Shown: positions 8,036 to 15,916, counted from the first letter of the stretch. The stretch: 26,312 nt of DNA from GH45 sp965370965 (GCA_965370965.1 CBDUWQ010000032.1:1-26312), one strand, 5' to 3'. Translations and numbers: made by a program. The notes: a model not told the origin generated them from the sequence alone.

Positions 8036-9070
8036 ATGGCAAATTCAAAAACTTCAATACTAATTATTTATACAGGCGGTACCATTGGTATGATTGACGA
8101 CGCTGAAACAGGTTCGTTGGTACCTTTTGATTTTGACCATATAATGAATCAGGTTCCGGAATTAAACAAATTCGGGTTTAACATTACTACAATAACTTTT
8201 GAAAAAGTTGTTGACTCATCAGACATTACACCTGAAACTTGGGTGCACCTTGCCGAGCTAATTGATAAAAATTATGATGATTATGATGGGTTTGTAATAT
8301 TACATGGCACCGACACCATGGCCTATTCGGCATCAGCTTTGAGCTTTTTGCTCGAAAACTTAAGCAAACCAATTGTTTTTACAGGCTCGCAACTGCCAAT
8401 TGGAACAATACGTACCGATGGAAAAGAAAATTTTATTAGCGCAATTGAAATTGCCGCCGCACTAAAAAACAACCAGCCATTAGTGCCTGAAGTAACCATA
8501 TTTTTTGAAAACAAATTGTACAGGGGTAACCGCACAACTAAACATACTGCCGATTATTTTGATGCATTTCGTTCATATAATTATCCCGAATTGGCTAAAG
8601 CAGGTATTAATATCACTTATAATTATTCAGCCATAAATTATCCGGTAATAAAACGCAATTTAAATGTGTTTCATAATATAGACACAAATGTTGCTATTTT
8701 AAAAATTTTTCCAGGTATTGCACCGGAAGTGCTAAATGCCTATTTAACTATTAAAGGCTTAAAAGGTTTGGTATTAGAGAGTTATGGGTCGGGTAATGCC
8801 CCATCAGAAAAATGGTTTATTGATATAATTACACAAATAGTAAACTCAGGAGTAATAGTAATTAACGTTACTCAATGTAGTGCAGGCAGTGTTGAAATGG
8901 GAGTTTACGAAACAAGTTTGGGATTAATAGGTGCAGGTGTAATAAGTGGTAGCGATATAACAACAGAGGCAGCTGTAACAAAATTAATGTTTCTATTTGG
9001 TCAAAATTTAACTAAAAAGGAAGTCATTAATTACCTAACAAAATCAATGAGAGGAGAAATAAATGTTTAA
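8036..9070 (+). CDS. ansA: Type I L-asparaginase
   Basis: This 344-residue enzyme hydrolyses L-asparagine to aspartate and ammonia. Active-site elements are in place: T13 in IIYTGGTIGM, T92-D93 in LHGTDTMAYS and a likely K169 in RGNRTTKHT. LPIGTIRTDGKEN is characteristic of the type I (AnsA) group. There is no signal peptide, so it should be the cytoplasmic, low-affinity form. Length matches E. coli AnsA (338). The start ATG at 8036 follows the 136-nt hairpin element by about 70 bp. An aspartyl-tRNA(Asn) amidotransferase subunit (GatD) shares this fold but normally has an N-terminal extension that is missing here. Confidence 0.94.
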   Translation: MANSKTSILIIYTGGTIGMIDDAETGSLVPFDFDHIMNQVPELNKFGFNITTITFEKVVDSSDITPETWVHLAELIDKNYDDYDGFVILHGTDTMAYSASALSFLLENLSKPIVFTGSQLPIGTIRTDGKENFISAIEIAAALKNNQPLVPEVTIFFENKLYRGNRTTKHTADYFDAFRSYNYPELAKAGINITYNYSAINYPVIKRNLNVFHNIDTNVAILKIFPGIAPEVLNAYLTIKGLKGLVLESYGSGNAPSEKWFIDIITQIVNSGVIVINVTQCSAGSVEMGVYETSLGLIGAGVISGSDITTEAAVTKLMFLFGQNLTKKEVINYLTKSMRGEINV

Positions 9071-9127
9071 TTATTATTTCAGGTTTTAAAATTTTTTGTA
9101 ATTTGCCGCCCAAAATTCAAGTTTTAT

Positions 9128-9136
9128 TAAATTTGC
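9128..9136 (+). promoter_or_regulatory. Putative -7 element for tRNA-Ser
   Basis: TAAATTTGC matches TAnnTTTG and ends 8 bp before the mature tRNA 5' end. A TTTG at 9102-9105 is a possible -33 element, with 22-bp spacing. Confidence 0.45.
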
Positions 9137-9144
9137 ATTTTAAA

Positions 9145-9234
9145 GGAGGAATGGCCGAGTGGCTGAAGGCGCACGCTTGGAAAGCGTGTAAACTGTGTGA
9201 AATGGTTTCGGGGGTTCGAATCCCTCTTTCTCCG
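9145..9234 (+). tRNA. tRNA-Ser(GGA)
   Basis: This 90-nt class II tRNA has acceptor arms GGAGGAA (9145-9151) and TTTCTCC (9227-9233), with one G-U pair and discriminator G at 9234. The anticodon stem CACGC/GCGTG encloses loop TTGGAAA, giving anticodon GGA (9179-9181), which reads UCC and UCU codons. The long variable arm pairs AAAC with GTTT, as expected for serine. The T loop GTTCGAATC is standard. CCA is not encoded. Confidence 0.97.
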
Positions 9235-9314
9235 CAGTAGTATTGACATGTAAAACAAATGAAATAAATATAAATTAGTATAAATTGAAAATAAATAACA
9301 AAAAAAACAAAGCA

Positions 9315-10148
9315 ATGAAAAAACTACTCGCATTATTTACTGTGATGGGGATGCTTATGATAGCATCTAACGTGTCGTTTGCACAAATTAACGAAGAAGA
9401 AGTAACCGATACAACAACTGTTGTGGCTGATACGGTAGCTATTGATACAGTAGCTATGGTTGAAACACCAGCAGAAACACTATATGAAGAAATTGAAGGA
9501 GATGAATTGGAAGGAGCAACTCTTCATCAAGTTGTTAAGCAAAAATTTATTGAAGGTGGTGCCGGATTTATGGGTATTGTAGTATTAGCCCTTATTTTTG
9601 GTTTAGCAATTGCCATTGAGAGAATTCTTACCCTGAATTTCTCAACAACCAATTCAAAAAAATTATTGGCCGATGTTGAAGAAGCATTGAACCAAGGAGG
9701 TGTTGAAGCAGCAAAAGAGGTTTGCCGTAACACGCGTGGACCGGTTGCTAGTATTTTTTATCAAGGATTAGACCGTGCAGATCAAGGTGTTGAAGTTGTT
9801 GAAAAATCAGTAGTTGCATACGGTGGTGTGCAAATGGGCTTATTGGAGAAAAACCTATCATGGATTTCTCTGTTTATTGCTCTTGCTCCCATGCTTGGAT
9901 TTATGGGTACTGTAATTGGTATGATTGCCGCCTTTGATGCAATTAAGGCAGCCGGCGATATCTCTCCAGGTCTTGTGGCAGGTGGTATTTCTCAGGCACT
10001 TATTACAACTGTAACAGGTCTTATTGTTGCTATGATTCTTCAGGTACTATACAACTATTGTGTTGCAAAAATCGACTCAATTGTAAATGACATGGAGGAT
10101 TCTTCTATTACACTTATTGATATGCTTACTAAATACAATCAAAAATAA
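9315..10148 (+). CDS. exbB: MotA/TolQ/ExbB proton channel protein
   Basis: This 277-residue inner-membrane subunit of a TonB-type energy-transducing complex forms the proton channel with ExbD. A cleavable-looking N-terminal segment (about residues 1-24, ending SFAQ) is followed by an acidic, threonine-rich stretch. Three main TM segments follow: GFMGIVVLALIFGLAIAI (about 85-105), LSWISLFIALAPMLGFMG (about 182-200) and GLVAGGISQALITTVTGL (about 220-245). APMLGFMGTVIGM and TTVTGLIVA are hallmark ExbB/TolQ motifs. An upstream in-frame TTG (9285) would put charged residues before the signal peptide, so I chose the ATG at 9315. It is 6 bp from the next gene and starts the exb operon. Confidence 0.94.
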   Translation: MKKLLALFTVMGMLMIASNVSFAQINEEEVTDTTTVVADTVAIDTVAMVETPAETLYEEIEGDELEGATLHQVVKQKFIEGGAGFMGIVVLALIFGLAIAIERILTLNFSTTNSKKLLADVEEALNQGGVEAAKEVCRNTRGPVASIFYQGLDRADQGVEVVEKSVVAYGGVQMGLLEKNLSWISLFIALAPMLGFMGTVIGMIAAFDAIKAAGDISPGLVAGGISQALITTVTGLIVAMILQVLYNYCVAKIDSIVNDMEDSSITLIDMLTKYNQK

Positions 10149-10154
10149 TTTATT

Positions 10155-10574
10155 ATGGGTCAAAGTTTAGCAATTAAAATAATCAGTTATGTTTTCTATG
10201 CTTTATTTGCCATAAGTATTGTTTTAGGAGTGATATTTATGATAAATAAAAATGAAAATATTCTATTGATATGGACTTATGCTCTTAGTATTGCAGCAAT
10301 TAGCTCTGTTATACTGTTTGCAATAGCCAATATCTTTAGTTCAAAAAAGAGTATGGTAACCGGTCTTATTGTTTTTGCAGCATTCGGATTGCTTTTACTC
10401 GTATCTTATGCAATAGCAAGCGATATTATACCGATTGATGCTGCAGGTGAAGTATTTGATATTACAGCAAGTACATCACGTTGGTCAGGTGCCACGCTTT
10501 ACATGCTTTATATCCTTTTGGGATTATCATTTTCTAGTCTGATTTATACTGAAATCAGAAGTGCGTTTAAATAA
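10155..10574 (+). CDS. Four-TM protein inside the exb operon
   Basis: I do not recognise this 139-residue protein by name. It is almost all membrane: hydrophobic stretches at about residues 7-27, 34-56, 64-86 and 113-134, with short loops. The only sizeable polar segment, DIIPIDAAGEVFDITASTSR, lies between TM3 and TM4. It begins 6 bp after exbB and precedes exbD, so it is almost certainly cotranscribed with the proton channel. I recall small membrane proteins at this place in other Bacteroidales exb clusters. A structural or assembly role in the ExbB/ExbD complex is a guess from position alone. Confidence 0.85.
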   Translation: MGQSLAIKIISYVFYALFAISIVLGVIFMINKNENILLIWTYALSIAAISSVILFAIANIFSSKKSMVTGLIVFAAFGLLLLVSYAIASDIIPIDAAGEVFDITASTSRWSGATLYMLYILLGLSFSSLIYTEIRSAFK

Positions 10575-10580
10575 AACATA

Positions 10581-10618
10581 TCCGTTTTTTAACGGAATAA
10601 ACAATTTTTAAAAGGAGG
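10581..10618 (+). promoter_or_regulatory. Intercistronic hairpin and strong Shine-Dalgarno
   Basis: A perfect hairpin TCCGTT-TTTT-AACGGA (10581-10596) lies 15 bp before AAGGAGG (10612-10618), which sits 4 bp before the exbD ATG. A consensus Shine-Dalgarno is unusual for this phylum. The hairpin could act as a processing or stability element that sets ExbD output apart from the upstream genes. Confidence 0.6.
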
Positions 10619-10622
10619 AAAA

Positions 10623-11201
10623 ATGCCAAGAAAACTTCCAGAATATAATTCAGCATCATTGGCTGATATAGCCTTTATGTTATTGATTTTTTTCCTGGTA
10701 ACAACTACCATGGATACCGATACAGGTATATCAAGGATGTTACCACCACCAGTACCACCTGATCAAATTCAAGATGATGATCAAAAAATTAAAGAACGTA
10801 ATGTTTTTGTGGTTTTGATTAACAAAAATGATCAGTTGTTGGTGGAGAATAAACCAATGGATATAAGGTATTTAAAAGAGGCAGCCAAAGAGTTTATTGC
10901 AAACCCTGCAAAAAAAGATAATTTGCCTGAATTTAAAGAGGTTGAAGTTCCCTATTTTGGGGTATATCAGGTCTCAAAGCAAATTATATCGCTTCAAAAT
11001 GACAGGGGTACCTCATACGGGATATATATTCAGGCGCAAAACGAATTAGCAGCTGCCTACAACGAACTTCGTGATGGGTTGGCTTTACAGAAATTCGGAA
11101 AACGCTACAACGATCTTATTGATGACAAACAAAAAGCCGTTAAAAAAGTATATCCCCAAAGAATTTCAGAAGCAGAACCTAAAAACTACGGAGGAAATTA
11201 A
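10623..11201 (+). CDS. exbD: ExbD/TolR biopolymer transport protein (first copy)
   Basis: This 192-residue bitopic inner-membrane protein is the ExbD/TolR partner of the upstream ExbB. After a short cytoplasmic N terminus, the single TM (about residues 14-34) carries the conserved Asp of the proton path in SLADIAFMLLIFFLVTTTM. A proline-rich LPPPVPPDQ segment leads into a large periplasmic domain. At 192 residues it is longer than the usual ~140, with extra sequence after the ExbD core (about 95-190, charged, some helical). It overlaps no neighbour and is 2 bp from the second exbD. Paired, non-identical exbD genes are common in Bacteroidota. Confidence 0.92.
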   Translation: MPRKLPEYNSASLADIAFMLLIFFLVTTTMDTDTGISRMLPPPVPPDQIQDDDQKIKERNVFVVLINKNDQLLVENKPMDIRYLKEAAKEFIANPAKKDNLPEFKEVEVPYFGVYQVSKQIISLQNDRGTSYGIYIQAQNELAAAYNELRDGLALQKFGKRYNDLIDDKQKAVKKVYPQRISEAEPKNYGGN

Positions 11202-11203
11202 TT

Positions 11204-11674
11204 ATGGGAAAATTTAGAAAAGACGGGAAAAAAGAAGTACCTGCTATAAATACATCAGCCCTTCCGGATATTGTTTTTATGTTGCTTTTCTTTTTTATGG
11301 TTAGTACAACCATGAAAGAGGTAGAATTAAAAATAGATATTCGTAAGCCTGAAGCATCTGAAATTAAAAAGCTTGAGAAAAAATCATTAGTAAGCTATAT
11401 TTCAGTAGGTGCACCAAAAAAATCATTTGTGAAATATTTTGGTACCGAACCACGTATTCAGCTTAACGATGCATTTGCCGAGGTTAAAGACATAGGCGAT
11501 TATATTGAAGCCGAGCGTCAAAAACGTGATGAAAAAGTGGTACCATTTATGACAACATCGTTAAAGGTTGACGAAAAGACCAAAATGGGTATTATTACCG
11601 ATATTAAACAGGAATTGCGGCGAGTAAGTGCCTTAAGAATAAATTACTCTACACGCAAAAAAATGCGTAAATAA
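11204..11674 (+). CDS. exbD: ExbD/TolR biopolymer transport protein (second copy)
   Basis: This 156-residue second ExbD paralogue has a basic N terminus (GKFRKDGKKEVPAINTSAL), a single TM (about residues 20-40) with the proton-path Asp in LPDIVFMLLFFFMVSTTMK, and a periplasmic domain ending in a basic tail. It starts 2 bp after the first exbD, with GGAGG at 11189-11193 upstream, and ends at a strong terminator, so it is the last gene of the operon. It differs clearly from the first copy outside the TM. That suggests a heteromeric ExbD pair rather than recent duplication. Confidence 0.92.
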   Translation: MGKFRKDGKKEVPAINTSALPDIVFMLLFFFMVSTTMKEVELKIDIRKPEASEIKKLEKKSLVSYISVGAPKKSFVKYFGTEPRIQLNDAFAEVKDIGDYIEAERQKRDEKVVPFMTTSLKVDEKTKMGIITDIKQELRRVSALRINYSTRKKMRK

Positions 11675-11694
11675 AGTTTTTACATTACTTATAT

Positions 11695-11729
11695 AAAAAG
11701 GCTGTTTATTTATAAGCGGCCTTTTTTAT
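11695..11729 (+). terminator. Rho-independent terminator of exb operon
   Basis: The stem AAAAAGGCTG (11695-11704) pairs with CGGCCTTTTT (11717-11726), 10 bp with one T-G wobble, and is followed by T-rich DNA. It lies 20 bp after the second exbD stop and 12 bp before the next start. Confidence 0.85.
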
Positions 11730-11740
11730 TACTTTTTATT

Positions 11741-12196
11741 ATGAATAATACCCGATACTATTTTTTACTAATTACAGTTTTATTGCTTACAGCCACAAGC
11801 TGCTCATTTGTTAAACCATTAGAGTTAAAAGATATTAACAGTTTTAAGGTTAAAGAAAAAAATGGAGGAGTTGCAGTAACAACAAATTTTACCTTGTTTA
11901 ACCCAAATGGCTTTAAGTTTACAATTAACAATGCCGATATTGATATTTATGCCGAAGGCGTAAAATTAGGCAAATTACAAATACCCAATAAAGTAGTAGT
12001 TAAGGCCAAAAATGAATTTAAAGGCGATTTTAAAGTTGAAATAAGTTTTGTTAAACTATTGCTTGCCGGAAAAAACATACTGCCTAAACTTAAGTCGGGC
12101 AAAATTAAGGTAACCTTAAAAGGTACAATTGATGCCGATTTTCTGTGGATGCACAAAGTTTTTAGTGTCAATTATGTTAAAAGTGTAGCTTTGTAG
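11741..12196 (+). CDS. LEA14-like (WHy-domain) lipoprotein
   Basis: This 151-residue protein has a lipoprotein signal peptide (hydrophobic residues 7-18, lipobox TATSC, lipidated Cys at about residue 21). The rest looks like a single LEA_2/WHy immunoglobulin-like beta domain: GGVAVTTNFTLFNPNGFKF with the diagnostic NPN, then VKLGKLQIPNKVVVKAKNEF and GTIDADFLWMHK. The family is linked to envelope or desiccation stress and usually sits in the outer membrane, facing the periplasm in most reports. It lies just after the exb terminator and 70 bp before a universal stress protein gene. Export and family are well supported; function is not known. Confidence 0.85.
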   Translation: MNNTRYYFLLITVLLLTATSCSFVKPLELKDINSFKVKEKNGGVAVTTNFTLFNPNGFKFTINNADIDIYAEGVKLGKLQIPNKVVVKAKNEFKGDFKVEISFVKLLLAGKNILPKLKSGKIKVTLKGTIDADFLWMHKVFSVNYVKSVAL

Positions 12197-12266
12197 AAAA
12201 AATACTCTGCTTGTAGCAAGTTTAGAATTCTATATTTTTTTACCTTTATTAACAAAAATAAAACCC

Positions 12267-13100
12267 ATGAGCCATATTCTTGTCCCTATCGATTTCTCAA
12301 ATGATTCAATAAACGCATTGGAACATGGAATTTTTATTGCTAATAAATTAAATCACGACATAAAGTTAATTCATGTAAAACGCAAAAATGCAGACTATAA
12401 CGCATCATTTAATTTAAAAGATTTTAATGAAGTTTTAATATCGGGTATTGAGGATAATTTTGAAAACCTAATTAGTACTTACAAAAAAAAGATAAAAGGA
12501 GAAATTGATTACAGAATCAGAGAGGGACGTATTTATGCTGAAATTTGCAATCAGGCAAAATATGGCGATTCGGAAATGATAATTATGGGTACACACGGTA
12601 TTTCGGGTTTTGAAGAGCGTTGGGTAGGGAGCAATGCCTTTCGTGTTGTAACCAATGCAAATTGCCCTGTTTTAACCATAAGGTATAACTATCCGCAAAG
12701 GGTAATAAAAAAAATTGTTTTACCACTTGACATTACTTATGAAACCCGGCAAAAAGTGCCATTTATAACACAACTTGCCCTTACATTTAATGCCGAGGTT
12801 CATGTAATTGATGTTAGGGAAAACAACAAAGCCGCAACAAAAAAAATACTCGACGAATATGTTTCAAAAGTATTAAGCTACTTAAAACGCAGAAAAGTAA
12901 AATATGTTTGCGACTCATTAAAGGGAAAAAACCTGTCGGATATAATTATTGAGTATGCCCTTTTAACCGATGCCGATATGGTTGCCATTATGAATGAGCA
13001 AAACGAGCGCACACGTCATTTTTGGCTTGGTCCATATGCCCAGCAAATGGTAAACCATTCACCCGTTCCCATAATATCATTTCAGGCAAGTAAGCAATAA
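12267..13100 (+). CDS. Tandem universal stress protein
   Basis: This 277-residue cytoplasmic protein has two UspA domains (about residues 1-140 and 145-277). The first opens with SHILVPIDFSNDSINALEHG and ends with MGTHGISGFEERWVGS, matching the G-2X-G-9X-GS nucleotide-binding motif. The second begins IKKIVLPLDITYETRQK, but at the same place reads MNEQNERTRHFWLGPYAQ and lacks the glycine motif, so it probably does not bind ATP. One active plus one degenerate domain is common in tandem Usps. The gene stands alone and no partner suggests which stress it answers to. Confidence 0.92.
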   Translation: MSHILVPIDFSNDSINALEHGIFIANKLNHDIKLIHVKRKNADYNASFNLKDFNEVLISGIEDNFENLISTYKKKIKGEIDYRIREGRIYAEICNQAKYGDSEMIIMGTHGISGFEERWVGSNAFRVVTNANCPVLTIRYNYPQRVIKKIVLPLDITYETRQKVPFITQLALTFNAEVHVIDVRENNKAATKKILDEYVSKVLSYLKRRKVKYVCDSLKGKNLSDIIIEYALLTDADMVAIMNEQNERTRHFWLGPYAQQMVNHSPVPIISFQASKQ

Positions 13101-13106
13101 TACAAT

Positions 13107-13135
13107 TTTGATATTCGATAATATTTTTAACTTTG
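13107..13135 (+). promoter_or_regulatory. Putative promoter of the SPOR gene
   Basis: TTTG (13107-13110) is followed after 17 bp by TAACTTTG (13128-13135), an exact match to TAnnTTTG. The predicted start site would be about 40 nt before the ATG at 13185. The spacing is a little short of the usual ~19. Confidence 0.5.
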
Positions 13136-13184
13136 CTTATAATTGCTCAATTTGGGTTAAATTCGATAATTAGCAAATTACACC

Positions 13185-13679
13185 ATGTTTATAAAGCAAA
13201 CAAGCCTATTTATTTTATTGATAATTACAGTACTAAAAATAAGTGCGCAGGGCACAACTGCTTATTCCAAGCCCGCTATAAATGATATTTTCCCGTTAAT
13301 TCAAGATGATTCGTTTGGTGGTAATATTGACCTTTACCAGAATCCATCATTACATATATTAATAGATAAAAACATACGTCTGAACAAAAAAAACGGATTG
13401 ACCGGCTATCGGATTCAAATTTTTTCAGGAACAGGAAATGCAGCCCGTGAAAATGCTAATATAACAAGCCGCAAGTTTAGAAATAATTTCCCCAATTTCG
13501 ATTCAGACCTTATCTATTTTGAATATAAGGCTCCTTATTTCAAAGTTAGAGTTGGCGATTTCAGAAATAAAAATGAAGCTTTTGAGTATTTTCATATGAT
13601 TAATAGAAAATTTCCGGGGTCGTACATTGTAAAATCAAGAATAAAATTTCCAAAACTTGAGGCTAATCAAAATAAATAG
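13185..13679 (+). CDS. Exported SPOR-domain protein
   Basis: This 164-residue protein has a signal peptide (about residues 1-21, ending KISAQ) and a C-terminal SPOR domain (about 74-155). The domain begins GYRIQIFSGTGNAAREN and contains YFKVRVGDFRNKNEAFEYF, the typical pattern. SPOR domains bind peptidoglycan stripped of stem peptides, so the protein probably sits in the periplasm. There is no TM anchor or catalytic domain, and the N-terminal part (22-70) is unrecognised. A TAnnTTTG promoter lies upstream. The downstream spacer is long, so it is probably a single-gene unit. Confidence 0.88.
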   Translation: MFIKQTSLFILLIITVLKISAQGTTAYSKPAINDIFPLIQDDSFGGNIDLYQNPSLHILIDKNIRLNKKNGLTGYRIQIFSGTGNAARENANITSRKFRNNFPNFDSDLIYFEYKAPYFKVRVGDFRNKNEAFEYFHMINRKFPGSYIVKSRIKFPKLEANQNK

Positions 13680-13993
13680 TGCTTACCCAAAAAACCTTTC
13701 CTTTTTTTATCCAATTTTTATCAAATATTTTTAATAATTGTTTCATATTTGTACCCCAAATGTGGTTAAGGGTTTACTAAGAAATAAGTCCGAGAATTTA
13801 GGAACAAGATTTTGTGCATAGATAAAGTTTAAAAAACGTAGCAATAGCAAAGTTAAGGCGAGCATTTTAAATTTTATATATAGGCAAAAAATGTTTACCC
13901 TGTATAAATAGTGAAGCTATGATTTAACAAGGTTTATAAGAATCGGAAGTTATTTTTTAAAACCCTAAGTAAACAACCTTTAATTTAAGTAAA
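13680..13993 (+). promoter_or_regulatory. Structured leader of the purF-like gene
   Basis: This 314-bp gap has no coding region. CATATTTG (13744-13751) is one mismatch from the TAnnTTTG element. If used, the transcript would begin near 13757 and carry a ~235-nt leader. Downstream is a nested, imperfect hairpin. Outer arms GTTTACTAAG (13772-13781) and CTAAGTAAAC (13965-13974) match at 9 of 10, and AAATAAGTCCGA (13782-13793) faces TCGGAAGTTATTT (13943-13955). The inner arms at about 13803-13836 and 13863-13895 enclose AATAGCAAAGTTA (13843-13855). It does not resemble a riboswitch I know. Confidence 0.5.
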
Positions 13994-15895
13994 ATGAGCG
14001 ATTCGATTAAGCATGAGTGTGGTTTTGTATTAATCAGGCTTTTAAAGCCATTAAGTTACTACCAAAAAAAATATGGCACATGGCGTTATGGTTTAAATAA
14101 GCTGTATTTAATGATGGAGAAACAACGTAACCGTGGCCAAGACGGAGCAGGAGTAGTATCGCTAAAATTAGATATGGTACCAGGCAATAAATACCTTAGC
14201 CGTTCGCGATCAAACGCATCCACTCCCATTGTTGATGTTTTTTCGGAAATTAATTCCCGCATGGCAATAATTACCGATGAAAATCAATCATCAATAAACG
14301 ATCCGGTTTTTGCCAAAAATAAACTGCCATTTGCGGGCGAGCTGCTTTTAGGGCATTTGCGTTACGGTACATTTGGAAAAAACAGCATTGAAAATGTGCA
14401 TCCTGTAATGAGAGAAAACAACTGGAAATCGAGAAACCTTGTAATTGCAGGCAACTTTAACTTAACCAATGTTGATGAGCTGTTTGGGCATCTTACCGAA
14501 TTGGGGCAACACCCAAAAGACTATTCCGATACCGTTACAATTCTTGAAAAAGTAGGACACTTTTTAGATGAAGAAAACCAAAAACTTTTTAGACAATATA
14601 GAAACGATAAATATACAAATAATGAAATATCGAGTATGATTGCCGATAACCTTGATGTTTATAAAGTTTTAGAAGATGCAAGCAAGAATTGGGACGGAGG
14701 CTATGTTACGGCAGGACTAATTGGGCACGGCGATGCATTTGTAATGCGTGACCCTAACGGAATTCGCCCTGCTTTTTACTATTACAATGATGAGTTTGTA
14801 GTTGCAGCATCGGAACGATCGCCAATACAAACAGCTTTTTATGCCCATATTGATGATGTTAAAGAGATTAAACCGGGGCATGCGCTATTAATTAAAAAAA
14901 ATGGCTCTATTTCAGAAAAGGCAGTACGTATTCCGCATAAAAACAAAGCATGCTCGTTTGAGCGTATTTACTTTTCGCGAGGCAGCGACCATGATATTTA
15001 TAAGGAGCGTAAAAAACTTGGAAAACTGGTAATACCCGATATTTTAAAAGCTATAAATTATGATATTAAGAATACAGTTTTTTCATTTATACCAAATACT
15101 GCCGAATCGGCATTTTATGGAATGCTTGAAGGGGTTGAAGATTGGCTTATTGATGAAAAGCAAAAGTTGATTCTTGAAAAAGGTAAGGACATTACCAAAA
15201 AAGAGTTGAGGAAAATTCTTGAATTACGCACACGAGCTGAAAAAGTAGCCATAAAAGATGTAAAACTACGCACCTTTATTTCAGAAGACAAGGGGCGCGA
15301 CGATTTGGTAGGACACGTTTATGACGTAACATACGGCACTATTAAAAAGGGAGTCGATAATTTGGTAATAATTGATGATTCAATAGTACGCGGCACTACA
15401 CTGCGACAAAGCATACTAAAAATACTTGACAGGTTAGAACCTAAAAAAATTGTAATTGTATCATCATCGCCACAAATAAGGTATCCCGATTGTTATGGTA
15501 TCGACATGGCCAAACTGGGCGATTTTATTGCTTTTCAGGCAGCAATACAGCTACTAAAAGAACAAAATAAACAATCAATAATCGACGAGGTTTATAAAAA
15601 GTCAAAAGAACAGGAATTTTTGCCCAAAGAGGATATAATAAACTATGTTCCTGAAATATTTAAACCATTTACTAATGAACAGATTTCGACCAAAATTACC
15701 GAAATAATAAAAAATAATTCAATAAAATCTGAGGTTCAGGTAGTATATCAAACTGTTAAAAACCTTCATAAAGCTTGCCCCAACCATCTGGGCGATTGGT
15801 ATTTTACAGGCGATTACCCTACGCCCGGAGGCAATAAAGTTGTAAATAAATCATTTATAAATTTTGTTGAAGGCAGAAACGAAAGAGCTTATTAG
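13994..15895 (+). CDS. purF: Amidophosphoribosyltransferase (long PurF type)
   Basis: This 633-residue protein combines an N-terminal class II glutaminase with a C-terminal phosphoribosyltransferase domain. It should convert PRPP and glutamine to phosphoribosylamine, the first step of purine synthesis. The likely nucleophile is C9 in KHECGF, which needs removal of an 8-residue propeptide as in Bacillus PurF. RNRGQDGAGVV, the type 1 PRPP loop LVIIDDSIVRGTT (about 456-468), CSFERIYFSRGSD and YPDCYGIDM fit PurF. It is about 130-170 residues longer than standard PurF, with extra sequence in both domains. I recall such long forms in Bacteroidota. Specificity should be checked, as a second, shorter PurF may be elsewhere. 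Confidence 0.88.
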   Translation: MSDSIKHECGFVLIRLLKPLSYYQKKYGTWRYGLNKLYLMMEKQRNRGQDGAGVVSLKLDMVPGNKYLSRSRSNASTPIVDVFSEINSRMAIITDENQSSINDPVFAKNKLPFAGELLLGHLRYGTFGKNSIENVHPVMRENNWKSRNLVIAGNFNLTNVDELFGHLTELGQHPKDYSDTVTILEKVGHFLDEENQKLFRQYRNDKYTNNEISSMIADNLDVYKVLEDASKNWDGGYVTAGLIGHGDAFVMRDPNGIRPAFYYYNDEFVVAASERSPIQTAFYAHIDDVKEIKPGHALLIKKNGSISEKAVRIPHKNKACSFERIYFSRGSDHDIYKERKKLGKLVIPDILKAINYDIKNTVFSFIPNTAESAFYGMLEGVEDWLIDEKQKLILEKGKDITKKELRKILELRTRAEKVAIKDVKLRTFISEDKGRDDLVGHVYDVTYGTIKKGVDNLVIIDDSIVRGTTLRQSILKILDRLEPKKIVIVSSSPQIRYPDCYGIDMAKLGDFIAFQAAIQLLKEQNKQSIIDEVYKKSKEQEFLPKEDIINYVPEIFKPFTNEQISTKITEIIKNNSIKSEVQVVYQTVKNLHKACPNHLGDWYFTGDYPTPGGNKVVNKSFINFVEGRNERAY

Positions 15896-15916
15896 TAAGG
15901 AATTATAAACCACACT

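Noticed and set aside
9127..9333. Antisense 68-residue frame over tRNA-Ser
   Set aside because: It crosses the whole tRNA and the start of exbB, and its content is the tRNA complement.
11741..13100. LEA lipoprotein and universal stress protein as a joint stress operon
   Set aside because: The 70-bp gap and differing locations of the products do not support more than chance neighbourhood.
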